Assembly: GCA_030407085.1 (NCBI GenBank)
Contig: CM059582.1
Coordinates: forward strand, 50,915,001-50,979,000
Source of the DNA: Trichopria drosophilae
Lineage: Eukaryota; Arthropoda; Insecta; Hymenoptera; Diapriidae
Length of the DNA stretch: 64,000 nucleotides
Direction of reading: 5' to 3'
Positions 49,153 to 61,791 of this stretch are shown here, one piece after another. Below the pieces are notes generated by a model. That model was not told the DNA's origin, did not search any database, and worked only from the letters and a program-made list of their open reading frames with translations. Made by a program: the position numbers and the translations under genes. The stretch's first letter is position 1. Each line of letters begins with the position of its first letter.

Positions 49153-49999
49153 AAAATAATATTGATCAGCACCGAAAAATCATCAGAAATACAGGTATAC
49201 TTTCCTGACATATTTTTGTGGGCTGAATCCAAATTAGTTCATAGAATTTCTCCATCACCCTCCACTTGCAATATATCCGCCATGTTATATTTTTTCTAAA
49301 TTCGTTTCTTTGATAAATTTTTGCAGATCGACGGAATATGATTATTAATCATATTACATCCCATTTTACGTATAGTTGCTTCCACAATAAGAGTGAATTT
49401 TTCCAGATCCAAGATTGCTGATAATTCAGCAATTGTTACTAAAAAAATGAATTTAAATTGAATTTTTTTTTTAAATATTATAGCATGGTCCTATGGTAAG
49501 CTAATAACACTTCAATTTCCATGGTTGTACGTCAATTTGTCTTTAATGTATGTGGAGATATGTGTTTTCAACGGATTATGTCGAAAAATGGTAAATTTAT
49601 TGCATGGGTGCAATTTGCAACATTTTTCAGGGTGTTGAACGTACAAATTTCCTTCCGAATATAAAAACTGGCGACCAAAAATGGTGGATGCACATACAAA
49701 ATTTCTTTACAACAAATGAGACACATATTCTGGGTCTCATCCAAAGCAGAAATACCGATGGAATTAGCCTGATCGAAATTTCTCTTTTTTTTACATGTTT
49801 AAAGTTTTTTTTTTATTTTATGACATCATTTTTTTTTATTGACTACGTACCCTAGAAATGAAAACATTTTTTGTACAATTCTTATATAACATTCTTATTT
49901 ACCATGTTAAAGGTATAGGGGGAAATGGCCAGTCTAAGAAAAGTTGACAATTTCTACCAGGGTATATAAAATTAGTATTATCAAACACAATTTTATTAA
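49153..49999. other. AT-rich region flanking the decayed transposon gene
   Basis: CATCCCATTTTACGTATAGT near 49358 continues into TTTTTCCAGATCCAAGA, an inverted match to 50612-50668. A TATCCGCCATGTTAT word lies near 49275. A short frame at 49604-49855 shows no domain. Confidence 0.4.
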
Positions 50000-50452
50000 T
50001 CAAAATTGCGTAGCATAACTTTTTCGTCTATGTGTTTCATCTGGATTTTCGCGGTAGAGTATCCAACAATAGTCTCCCATCATACATTCATTCCAAATAC
50101 ATTGCTAACGTTTTTCTATTGTTTGGATGTTTTGATGAAATCCGTCGCCTTGTTCATCGCTTACTGTACCAAGGTTTTTTGGAAAGATGAGAGTTCAAAA
50201 AGTGAGTTTTTAATGACAATCGACAATTCGTTTATTATAGGCATTAAGAAGATTTTGAATGCAAGTTTTGTTATCAGGCGATCTTTGATTTCCTAAAAAA
50301 TGTTCGGCAAGCCATTTAAATGCTCTCGAGGCATCTTTTTCAATGTGCGAAAGACGACGCTGTTCAAAACATTTTAATGTAATAATCTTGTACAGCGAGA
50401 CTATATCACGTCGTTTTTGGTTGTAAACAAATTTTGCAAATTCATCTACCAC
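50000..50452 (-). pseudogene. Decayed gene of a repetitive transposon-associated protein family
   Basis: The minus strand reads EKDASRAFKWLAEHFLGN, then NLLNAYNKRIVDCH and a stop. After a frame change it continues HFLNSHL, then FPKNLGTVSDEQGDGFHQN, then (past a TAG) WNECMMGDYCWILYRENP, ending RRKSYATQF and a stop. The pattern HFL-x-SHL...FP-x-NLG-x-VSDEQG-x-x-FHQ-x-I...ME-x-R...M-x-x-DYCW-x-L-x-R-x-x-P...RKS is one I recognise from multicopy uncharacterised proteins in many invertebrate genomes, probably mobile-element encoded. In-frame stops and a frameshift show it is dead. The true function is unknown to me. Confidence 0.7.
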
Positions 50453-50615
50453 TTTGAACTGCCAATTTGGCTATTCGGAAGGAAACATGTATGTTAAACA
50501 CTCTGAAAAAAAACTACAAAATATGAAATTTATATGCATTTTTTCTTGTAAAAGTGGATGAATTTTCATGATTTTTATTGCAATTTTTGAAGTTTTTAAC
50601 TGAGTATATTGATTA

Positions 50616-50843
50616 TCAGTTATTTCTTGGATCTGGAAAAATTTTGGAAGCAATTATACGTAAAATGAGAGGTCTTACGTGATGATTTCGTAAAGTCCAA
50701 TTTTGTTGACCTGTGTAATTGTTTCTAGAATTAAATTCGCTTTGTGCAGCATTACTAACTTCCGTTGGTTCTATTTTATTTTTAAGGAAAAGTTCCATTT
50801 GTCCATGTGCCTTTATTTGTCGATATCTTCGTAGGGTCTTCAT
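50616..50843 (-). pseudogene. Upstream coding-like fragment, same strand as the decayed gene
   Basis: A 75-residue frame beginning MKTLRRYRQIKAHGQMELFL and ending RPLILRIIASKIFPDPRNN has protein-like composition. Part of it recurs inverted at 49358-49400, where the plus strand reads HPILRIVAST, so a coding segment seems to be duplicated head to head. No family is recognised. It may belong to the same element as 50000-50452 or to another. Confidence 0.3.
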
Positions 50844-51982
50844 TTGCCTTGAAATGATATAAAATATTTAACAATTTCAGGGGACAGAACTTATTTGGAG
50901 AAGATACAGTTCAAAATGGACCAGAATGTGGTATATTTCAGATCTAAATGTCAATTTATGGAAAGTTTAATAATCGACTAGTTACCACATTTTGGTTCAT
51001 TTTGGACCGAATCATGACTAATTAAATGTTGTCGTCTTAAACGTCCTATATTGAATATGATTGGATTTCTGTAAGAAAATGATCCCATTATGATCGACAT
51101 CTGATACAATTTGAATCCACCGAGTACCATCACAAGTGCCTGTATACAGTAAAAACAGATCAAGTATGTGCCATAAAGAGACCTTATTTGTGTGCAATAT
51201 TTAGCTAATGCCTGTTAATTGTCCAACCATTTAAAACCCTGAAATGTTTAAAAAAGTGATGTTATTTCGGTAATTTTTTTATTCTTTTGCGTTCGGCTAA
51301 ATTTGATCAAATTTAGATCAATTTTTACTCGAGTACAAGTATTTGGATGAATTTTTAGTGAAACTATTCTTATTGGAAATATTAAAACAAATTAACTAAC
51401 TCGTGGCGTCAATTATAATCGTAAGATTTATTTTCAATCATTATTTTGGCCTTATTAACCGATAATAATTAATTATATTATTTTGATTCTAAAGGTTCGA
51501 GGAAACGAATATTACTCGGAGGTGACAATTTTTTTTGGAAAAACGACAAATGCCAAATTGTGCATATCATGATTTTCATCTAATAAAAATAGAATGTTTA
51601 TTCGCGTTTAAAAATATAAATTAAGTACCCAAAGGAGTTCAATACCGCTTCAGCAAACAAAGCGTTCTATGATTATTTGGAGAAACAAGTAAGAACGTCA
51701 AGGACAGCAACTGAATTCTTCTACATGTAACTTGAATCTTATTTCAGATAAAATGTTTGTAATCATTAATGATATTTACTCTGTAATATTCAGTTACCTG
51801 ATTTTAGAACGGAAATATAAGATCAGTCTCTAAATGTATGAAAAATGGTATATTTAATATTAAGGTAGGTTTGGGTTGTTGACATATGTATACTTCGTAT
51901 GCATTTTATGAACAATTTTAAGTTGTTATAATTTTGTTAAAAAAAATTAATGCAGGATATATGATTTCATCTTGATGTATTT
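50844..51982. other. No supported gene; AT-rich spacer
   Basis: Nothing recognisable is seen. Confidence 0.35.
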
Positions 51983-52321
51983 GGGTGCACCTCAAAAACC
52001 CGACAAATCACAAAACAAACACTTAAAAAACCAGACATTTAAAAAACAGACATTCAAAACCCAGATATTTCAAAATACAGATAATTTATCGGGGACGCCG
52101 CCATTGATGTCTCACTGAAATTTTATTTCAAGGTCAAACATGTTTGACAAAGGGGTTAACTGTATATGCAACTTGAATGTCAAATCAGTTTGACTCCCGG
52201 CTTATTTATTAATCACATTTAGAAGTCAATCACTAATTAAATTTTCAGAATATGTACATTATAAAATGTATGGGTTTTTTACTGGCTGCTTTGTCATTTA
52301 TCGGATTTTTGAGGTGCACCC
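51983..52321. mobile_element. Foldback (GGGTGCACCTC family), complete ends
   Basis: GGGTGCACCTCAAAAACCCG is mirrored by ATTTTTGAGGTGCACCC. The centre (TTTTCAGAATATGTACATT near 52240) is the empty-site counterpart of the insertion at 33108. Flanking 8-mers do not match, because the right side runs straight into another partial copy. Confidence 0.8.
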
Positions 52322-52547
52322 AATGATTGACTTAGAAATGTGCTTAATAAATAATCCGGGGTTCAAACTGAATTGACCTTCGAGTAGCCTACAAAGTTAA
52401 CCTCTTAGTCAAACATTTTTGTCCTTGAAATTACCTTCCAGTAGGACCTCAAGGACGACGACCGAGATAATTTGTCTGTTTTTTTAAATGTCTAGTTTTT
52501 GAATGCCTGTATATTGAAGTGTCTGTTATGTGATTTGTCGGGTTTTA
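52322..52547. mobile_element. Partial copy abutting the previous foldback
   Basis: It starts inside the family core (AAATGTGCTTAATAAATAAT) and runs to GTGATTTGTCGGGTTTT, lacking the terminal GGTGCACCC. The two copies are joined end to core, suggesting a nested insertion followed by deletion, or recombination. Confidence 0.65.
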
Positions 52548-55539
52548 TTATATTTCATAAAATCACAATACAAGAAATTGAAATAAAGTGTTTTGAATGC
52601 ATTTTTTATCATTTAATCTTCTGAACCACTTTTTTATTTTGTTTTTCAACTCTATTTTTCATTATTTGTTTCCTTTTCTCTAAATTGGAATAATGAACAT
52701 TCACTCATAAGGTATTAATCGTCCACCTAGAATAATAAGTGCACATTAATATACACTTATGAATAAGTAGAAATTAACTTATTTATAAGTATATATGCAT
52801 TTATTTTTCTCCGTGGGCGCCTTTTAACAAATGAATTTTCACTTATTCAAATTTAGAGAGTTTGCTTTATATATGATTTGTGATTTATATGATATAACAT
52901 TTAAGTTATTGATTAGTGGAATATCATGTACATTCCATTTTGTAATGCACTGTCTCTAAAAGTAGTGGAAATTATGCAATCGCGAGTATTTAGTGATAAT
53001 AAATGAAAAAAAGAATCATTCTCATACGCCATCATACTTAATAACTTTTTTTTCGAATACTTATTTGCAAAATATTTGTGATTTAAATCTGAGCAATATC
53101 TATCATGATTTTGACGAGTTTCCAATTGTTTTGTATTTTTGTTGCACACGAAATGACGACAAAATGTGAAATAGAAATAAGTATTTATTTAAATGTAAGT
53201 GTATTTAAAACTGTGGTCTATAAAAATTGGAATATAATATTTTGAACATACAAGTCTGAAAGTCATTATTAATTATGTCTCATTGTGGGAATTCATGATT
53301 TCGGATCGAAGCACAGTCGCGTTACCACAAAACATTTCACAAATCTAACTTTTCTTCTTTCACTCGCGTCCTCCCCGGCGCAGCACGAGATCAGAATCAG
53401 CGCCAAAAATGTCAGTTCTTATTCAAACGTTTTGATCTCGCTGGCTAGATTACAAATGTAAAATCGTTGCTTTAAATAGAATAAAACTTCACATTTTTAA
53501 CCAAACTTAAACAAAATTTGTTTTCTAGAAAATTCTCTTTATACAGCAATCACTTTTTTAACGTGTTTCATTGTATTAAAATCGTTTCAAAATGTATGCC
53601 TGAATAAGCTTTATGTACCGTATTAATCATTTCAAGTTCATTTAGATATTTCTGTCCATGTATGGTCCGTCTGTATCGTATTGAGCGCCCACGTGCAGCA
53701 ATTTGGCGAAAATCGTATCGTAAACGATATTTTACGCCCGATTCAGAAATACCGTATATAACGGGATGTCAAGTAGTAATGGACCGAAAGAGATACTTCA
53801 CAAATATTTTGGTAGTGACGATAAAAAATATCCATTCTAATATAAGATCTTTAAGGATAAAATTATTGATGCGTTGTTATTATTTTATTTATAATATTTT
53901 ATCAAATATAATCAGAATATTTGAGAATGCTTTAGTACTAAAGATAATATGGATTAAAAATGCTTGCAGTATCGAGCGTTAATTAAATAAATTTAATGGT
54001 TGAGCTATAGAAATATCTTCAAATTAAGCAAGAAAATTATAATAATTAAGCATAAAATGAATGTATTAAGGAACAAAATATCTAAATATTGTTAGGTATT
54101 TTAGAACAATATAGTTGTGAGGATCACAAGTATAGTCAGTTTTCCTTCTAACCCTGAAAAATATAACCCTCGGGCTTATAGTATTGTTATCTCTAGTATG
54201 CTATTGATCCGCAGAACTATTACATTTTATCAGTGTTTTAACTTGATGTCCTCAATACTATTTATACGAGGATAAATTTCACATTGTTACAATAATAAAG
54301 GATATCTAAACGATATCAATGTATGTTGCGGTTGTTTTGGATGGATAGAAAATTTGGTACTGTTTATATTTTATATACTAAAATTAACATTAGTTATTCT
54401 CATTGAGAATGTCCAAAATATCAGCTTGTATCTCCAGAAGGTCGCTGTTAGATTTGGCTATGAAATGTAATTGTTTAAGCAGGACATGACTTTGATTTCA
54501 AATATAAATCCAGTTTTGCAAACAAGAAATGTTGTTATTATTATCTTTAGCTATAACATTCTAAAAACTCCCGTAAAAAATAAAATTTCACATTCTTGTT
54601 GTCAGAATAGAACAGTTGGACAAATTAACCTTCCGAAAGTTCGATTTTAATAAAAATGGGTTTTCATAAGATTTGAGGTTCGTTTAAAACGAAACTGACA
54701 CCAAAATTACACAATTTAAAGTGACTAATGCAAGTTTTTGAAGATGATAATTAGTCTCTATAGTTAGACGCATTTTGAATGTTGAATCAGTGAACTTTAT
54801 TAAAAATGTTAGATTAAAAAGTATTTCAAATCAGCTATTTTTAATTCTGGATTTCCGATTACAAATTCCTTTTTAGCTACCACTAAAACCTATGGAAACA
54901 TTCAGCACATAAGGATATTTTGAATCCGCTATTTCGATTTTCGTAATTTCGATTTGAATTCTTAAATATTGACATGTGGGTGGAAACATAGTTCACCGAG
55001 GTCTACCTAATTTTTTACTTCTACACTCGAAAATCGGATTTCTTTTTGATAATTTAATCCAAGGCAATAATACACTACTGGCATATGCTGAATGTAAAAG
55101 AAAAATTACGGTTTCAAAAATGAAGACACTGCAGGAAGACAATTATTGTCTTATGTCTTATTTTCAGACATTTTATTAGATTCTTAAAATCATGTAGAAA
55201 ATGACGATTTACAGGGCGAAGAAAGTCCCGAAGACGAATCTGGAATATCACCATAGTTCTGACTCATCTGTAAGAATTTATGATAATGACCTTAAATAAA
55301 AAATGTCTGGATCAATAAGTAAAAATCACGGGGCTGGCACTGATTGATTTTTCGTGGCCACTTTTTGGAGGCCGACGAACTAGACCGTATAGCAACGCGT
55401 CGAGCACATTGTGCCTCCCACCACGATACCGATTCTCCTTTCTGTATTCTCTCTTCCTTCAAAGTCGTTTAATATGATCGATTTGGGGCATTAGAAATTG
55501 GCGAGTGGAGTGAGGGCTACAGAGCTCTCGAGAGGTGCA
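52548..55539. other. No supported gene; AT-rich spacer
   Basis: TTTTTCTCCGTG near 52806 is a solo CACGGAGAAAAA end. A frame at 53662-53982 has no recognisable domain. Nothing else is supported. Confidence 0.35.
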
Positions 55540-55760
55540 GTAGTCCCCCCTTAAGTCATCTTCCCTTAAGCCATATACTCCCTAACGCATATATTTCCCT
55601 TCCTCTAAGTCATAATTTTCCCCTGAGGGATTCTTCCATCATTCACTGATTGAAAGGCTCGTGATGTACAATTCTATGTGTATATGTGCACGTGGGACAA
55701 GTGGAAACTCAAGTGGTGGGAGGCGAGGGGAAATATGACTCGGTTCCTGAGAAACCTGCC
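55540..55760. repeat. Possible repeat with CCCTTAAGTCAT words
   Basis: GTAGTCCCCCCTTAAGTCAT, CTTCCCTTAAGCCATA and CTCTAAGTCAT are followed by GGCGAGGGGAAATATGACT, which is inverted relative to them. It is similar in style to 22380-22660. Boundaries are unknown. Confidence 0.35.
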
Positions 55761-55887
55761 TCAATACAGGTCACATAAGTTGCTGCAGCGTAACATCCCA
55801 ATGCTTGTTTCCAACAATATTTTTAGGATACCGTGTTAAAAACTCGGCTTTTAAGTGTTTTTTTTATCATACCAGCACGAAAAGTCC

Positions 55888-56041
55888 ATCTTTCCGCCCG
55901 AAAAGAAGGGCGGAAAGTGCACGATTGCCGCCGGGTCTGGCAAAGATGGGCGTCACCGGGCGGAAAAATGTTGCAAGCAGCGTTCTTTTATTTCTGCTCG
56001 GCCCACTCGTCGTCCTCGCTGCAATGACTCTGTTTCCGCCC
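55888..56041. repeat. GGGCGGAAA motif cluster and hairpin
   Basis: CTTTCCGCCCGAAAAGAAGG continues into GCGGAAAG, a tight hairpin at 55888-55917. GGGCGGAAAAA recurs at about 55958 and TTTCCGCCC at about 56032. It is a small palindromic repeat of unknown origin. Confidence 0.6.
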
Positions 56042-56179
56042 TAGATACGTAATATACAATTGCAATTTTCTTCCATTACTTTTGTATGATAGGATCAACT
56101 TGGATTTAATAAATCTTGATTGAATATTTTAGATCTGATTATTTTCTTCGGTCATGTCCGTATCTGTTGCAACATTTTG

Positions 56180-56560
56180 TAATGGTCTTGGCAATATTTG
56201 CCCCCGCAAACTGCGGTAATATTGGCGCGACATTGCATTTTTTATCCAAATCCTGCACGGCGGCGCGGGGGTACTACCCCTGCGGCGAGCTTTTTCTGGT
56301 TGGCTCGCGATGCAAGAGTCGCGGTGGTTTTTCGGGTATGCGTGGGCGTGCAGCGCTAGAGGGGTTGCTAGAGTTGTTTGTCCGGTTAGGAGGGATGCGA
56401 GGAAATGGATTTCTGCGTGGTCGTTTGCAGTGTCTAGTCTTGCGCGTATGTATATAGCACGATACGCCCACGAAGTCGCCACGACAGGGAGCTAGAGAAA
56501 CTGTTAGACTGCTCAACGTTATACGATACACCCACGCTCGAAAAAGTAGGGCAAAGTCGA
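56180..56560. other. CpG-rich block, no supported gene
   Basis: GC-rich with many CG dinucleotides (CACGGCGGCGCGGGGG). Overlapping open frames on both strands follow from the composition. A promoter or hidden exon is possible, with nothing specific seen. Confidence 0.3.
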
Positions 56561-59500
56561 TTCATTCATTCCCGTGATTCATACTGGGTTCGAAGGAAGT
56601 ACGCGTGATTGTTGAGTATACGATCTATGAAAATGTTCGCACATCCTCAAATCGCGCCATTTCGCCGAAAAATATTCACTTGACTCATTAAAATTTTTTC
56701 TTTTTCTGAGCATTACGTCACAACGACCTGATAGTGTATGGACTGTGTAGAATATCAATATAGGAATATCACGTCATAATTTCGTTTGAAATGCTCAGAA
56801 AAAAAAATCAATGATGGAATTTCAGAAAAATTGAGCTTTGCTACAATTCTTTCTCTGAAATTAACTTTTATGCTGCAAAGAATAGCACAGTATAAAACAC
56901 TGATTTCCATGATAATGGTCAAACTTAGTTCCATATTTATTTGTCACAATCTTTAAGTATTTGTTAAAGACACATAAAGATCCCTTTTGAAGTGTATGTA
57001 ATTGTAACCGATCGCAAACAGCACAAGACCTGAGGAGCTCCCGAGGACCAAAAGCGGACATTTGGATGCTCTCAGGAGCTCCCCAGAACCTTCCGGGGCG
57101 GATTGTGCTGTTTCGGATGGTCCTTCAGCGTGGATTTTTCTGCAACGTTCCCCACGCAATTGCAAACACAAATGTGGGTACCGAAACGAAGCCAGCTAGG
57201 AAAATTGTCAAGATGGGGTGGGACATTTAATTAGTCGAGATGAAGTTCGTGATTAATCGAGATGCAGAGTTGGTTTAATTTGGCGATCGGAGATGTTATA
57301 GTCTGATGTGGAAGTACATGATTCAATGAAGTCCGGGTCCGGGTTTAAGTTCTAGCGTCCACTTCAAATGAATTCACATGGAAAGTCGAAATCATAAGCC
57401 GGGAGGGTAAGCGTATAGTCATCCAGGACTTCTATGTGAAGAAGTTTGAAGGTCGATTCGACCCATTGAAGTTCATTGAAGACTCCTTAGTGAGGAATAG
57501 GTCGCTCAGGTTAGAAAGAGTGCAGGCCAGCATCGATTTGAGTATACAAGTAAGCGGAAGAATGATCAGGACTCAATGAGAGCGTTTAGCGATATCTGCG
57601 CAGGGTGCTCAAAGTATGAATCCAGATGATCGCATGTGGTTCAGTTAATGGTTCAAATTTCGGTTCAATTGTTCCAACAATAATTGAATTTAAAAACTAA
57701 GAACACTACTATTTATTTAAAATAGTGATTGCGATATATCGAGCACCAACTTTTACTGCCATTTTCGTTTTCAGGAGGCAAAATACGTGTAACTTTCGAA
57801 GGTTTACGATAATTTTATATATGTTAAACATAAAGATGTTACAATAAAATCGCACGTTATTAGCAATTACATCATAAATGTTTACGTTTCATTCAGATAT
57901 TAAAAGCGACTGCTAAATTATGACCTGCTAGAAAATTACAATTACAAATCAGCAATTTTGTTTTTGCTATAAAAATCCTAAATTATAAGTGAAAAGTTTA
58001 CGTATTATTTCCCAGGGAATGACACGTGGGCGAGATTTAATTTTTCCATCGTGTAGTTTAGGATATAATCGTTCGACAGCAATTTCACGCCCACATTCGC
58101 GTAAGAGTCAACGAAACTTACCATTACTATATTTTCTTTCGCCACGAGATCCAAATATTCTCGTGACCTCGGTTAAATATGTAGTCTGCATTTATGAATG
58201 GCACCCACAAGATAAATGGCGATCTCTTTCTGAAGCCGAGGCGGTAAACACGAAATTTATGCGATGCAGTTTCGGTGCATTGTAAGATTCAAAGACTACG
58301 TCTTCGCTGATGACCCGCACATACGTTGCGATATTTATTATGCCGTAATTTTATGGCCACTTTCATTTCCTATGATATTATTAATTCTTTTCGATATTAT
58401 GACTTCATAAATTCATAAAAGAATTGCACTTTTTAGTAATGATTTTTGATGCCTGGTGGTATAAGCAAGTATAGTAATTTACATTGTTCATAAATTCTTT
58501 GATTCTTTTATGAAATGTAACAATAATTCAGTCGGTTTGGAGGGTATTTCTGTACTGCAAATAACTATGAGTCTTTCACTTTCATTTTACAACGCATCAG
58601 CCGAAGCCTGAAAGAGGTTGAATAAGTCCAATGGTTTATGGCAAATTCGCGGTGAATCCGGAAGCCGCAAAAGGCTACTTTTCTGACTGCACCTTCCGCT
58701 TCGTACAGGCTTATATCCTGCGAATAGTATTAAACACAATGCACCGTCTGCTTTTGCTGGCTGCAAGCCATTTACGATAACCCCGACATTGTCGTCCGAT
58801 GATGAAATGACACGATATTACTATCGCAACTACGTCTCCGTACGTATATGTATAGAAATCGATTCTTACTCTGAAACTTAAAAGTTAGGATGTGATACAT
58901 TGTTAACAATGAGTTTCCCATTAACGTTTACTGAATTTTACTGAATAAATAGAATTTTTTGTCAAAATATATCATTATTTTCTAATGCCTAAGGTGTTTA
59001 AGCAATTAAAAACTGCGCAGAAGGGCGGATTTAAGATTAGTTTGAAAAGAATTGGCATTTGAACTAAATACTAAAGATTTAATAATACATGTCTGTAAAT
59101 TATACAAAATCAAATGTATCGTGGCACAACAGAGTAGATATATTCTACTTAATTAATAACTATATTTATTGACGAATTCAAAGGATACTAATGGAATAAA
59201 ATGATTGTTGGAAATTCTTATTTGAGCAGAATCTTGTTTCTCAAGAATAGCAGTTTGAAATGTAAAGAATATTCTGGATAATGACAATAAACAACTTCTT
59301 AATAACTCAAATTTTCTAATGGACACCTCTTCGAGAAAAAGATTCTCAGCAACTTTATCGTACGATTTTTGCAAATTTTTGAAGCAGGCGTCAAACAACT
59401 CTATTTATTAAAAAAAAAAATTATTTTTCACACTTTCTGAATAATAAAATACTAACTGAAACAATAAAAATTATACTAATGAGTGAATTTTAATTAAATG

Positions 59501-60048
59501 TTAGTAATGGGATATTAAAACTTTCCTAATTTGAGATTAGTAGTGTTTAACTAATTGATTAGCAGTTTGTTTACTCTTCCTAACTCAATTAATCAACGAC
59601 TTTTCACTCTTTTATTTACAGTTTTTTGTAAAAGTTGATTTAGCGAGTCAATTTGTAAAATACAATCGAAAACTATCGCATGTGTAAAGTAGTCTTTTTA
59701 CGAACATTCCATTTTCCATGCATACTGGACATTTCGATTATAGATGATAATGAATATTTGTTTGTTATACTAAATCTTCCGTTAGTAATATATAAGCTAA
59801 TAAGACTGTCCAAGTCATATACATTAAAATATGTCAGCAGATTTAAGTTATTGATGTTTATAAATCATGTTAGAAACAATTGTTACTATAACTGATGGAT
59901 TTGAGCTTCAGGCCATATTTGAGAAAATATATAAACATTCTATTTGTAGTCAAACCCCTATTTTGTTCTTAAAAAGAAATGATAATATTATTCATTATCC
60001 CTACTATATTTTAATTCAGTGCTATCATTTCTATTTGAGAAGTCTTAA
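56561..60048. other. No supported gene; spacer
   Basis: A 98-codon plus-strand frame at 57989-58285 has balanced codon use and no visible repeats, but no family or splice context could be recognised. GC-balanced patches also lie at 57000-57600 and 58600-58850. The rest is AT-rich. Confidence 0.35.
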
Positions 60049-60052
60049 TTAA

Positions 60053-61573
60053 CTCTTTAACGATCGTATGTGTACAAGTTGTACATGGTTCTTATCATCG
60101 ATGTATTTATATACAATTTTTTCTAATTTAATAGACATATCTATATCCGGCTAGTTTTGACGTCGCTCTTACTAATGGCTCTGGTCAAATTTTTGAAAAA
60201 TAACGTTTAACCTATTATTTTTTAATATACTAAAAAAACCTTCCATTTTTGAAGTGCAATATTTTTTTAAATTCAATTTCCACTATTATACCGGCTTCTG
60301 ACTACCTTCTATCTTATAAGAAACGTGTTCCTGATTGTTTTATGGGTTCAGATTTTTAAATGGTTTTGGAGCGACAAATTTTGTTCGAAAATTAGGAATT
60401 GTTGTTCCATGCATAACAAAATATTTTGTAACTAAATATGTCCTCTTCTCCAAATTGGATCTACCATTTTGGATTTTGAAAAACTGATTTTGTACGATCA
60501 TATTCAGTCCGATCAGTACGATCATGTCCAAAAATAAATAAAATTGTAAATGATAGATTATAATTCCTTCTTTCTCTGTAATAAAACACGAAATTGAACG
60601 CGCTTATACTTGAAGGGAATATAAGCCGTCATCTTGAAAATGTGCAACAACAGCTAATGTTGGTACTTAAAATCCAAATAAAAAAAAATAAAAATATGTA
60701 AATGTATATAAAATCATTTGGAAACTCGTTTGTATAGGATAGAAAGTGCCCAGAAACCGATATCGTAGTGAAAATTCTAAAAAAAATTGTACCTCAATAA
60801 TCGCGTTTTTTTAGTATTTTTTTTAATGTGTTCACAAATTTGAAAATATACGTATTAACTTAAACAAAAATAAGGTTTTTAATTAAGGATATACCCCTTC
60901 CCCTCCCTAGGGAAAAATGATCTAAGGGAGGGAGCAGCTTTAACATATAGGATAGATGGGAATTAGGATTTAATGTTTTTACGCCACTTTTTATTTTCTT
61001 GATATTTTGAGTATGCTCTACACGATGCAACAATTAAAAAAAGCGAAAAACGCCATCTTGTCCTTTTTTTTCAAATTTTCGTAAAAATCGCGATTGTTTG
61101 TGAGGTCCAAGATTACGAATATGATGTTAGAGGTGGAAAATTCAAAATAACGGATTCAACGTGACGATCAATATATTTGTGACAAAAAAATTCCAATTTT
61201 GAAGAGAATATTAGTAGGAAAAAGTATTACCGGCCTTTAATGAATCCGGTATTATATTTTAGTAATTCAAAGAGAATCAAATATAAAATAATTCAGAATT
61301 GCTGATATTCCGTAATCTATTTTTGAATTTTGGTAGTAAACAGCAAATCATAAATATTATTGAAATGCAAAGAAATGTGGCAAGAGAACGTACAAGGTTT
61401 GTGTAGTTTATCAGTTATATTTTTGCAAAATATGCTATAAAAATGTTCATAGCTTATAGCACACACAAAAACATCAAAAAAAAAACCGTGGCGTAAAAAG
61501 CTAACAGCAATTTGGTTAAAAGTTGAGAACTCAAGGACGCGGTTCAATTTTGTAATATTCAGGAGTTAATGGG
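60053..61573. mobile_element. Probable TTAA-flanked element (TTAACCCATTAACTCC end)
   Basis: The right end GGAGTTAATGGG precedes TTAA (61574-61577). A plausible left end is TTAA (60049-60052) followed by CTCTTTAACGATCG. A GGATCTACCATTTTGGATTT copy (60457) and a weak AAAATAACGGATTCAACGTG (61145) are of the ATGGCGG/GATCC type. The left boundary is less certain than the right. Confidence 0.45.
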
Positions 61574-61791
61574 TTAACATTATGATCGTATTCATGACAA
61601 ATATAATTGAAAAAGATTCTTTGCTCATTTAAAATTAAGTGGAATTTTTGGATATACTCCCGTCTTATCTGTTATATAAATTTACAATAGTTGACAATTA
61701 TATTAAGGTCTGTATGACGGATATCATTAAGCAGTGAGTGCATTCATTCCTTAATTCTAAGCATGAGAAAATACGCGTTTAATGAAGTTTA

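Noticed and set aside
56116..56531. Overlapping 113- and 117-codon frames on opposite strands
   Set aside because: Open in several frames at once because of GC-rich composition; no domain, splice context or poly(A) support.
57989..58285. 98-codon plus-strand frame with balanced codons
   Set aside because: No family, no convincing splice or poly(A) context; kept only as a note in the spacer entry.
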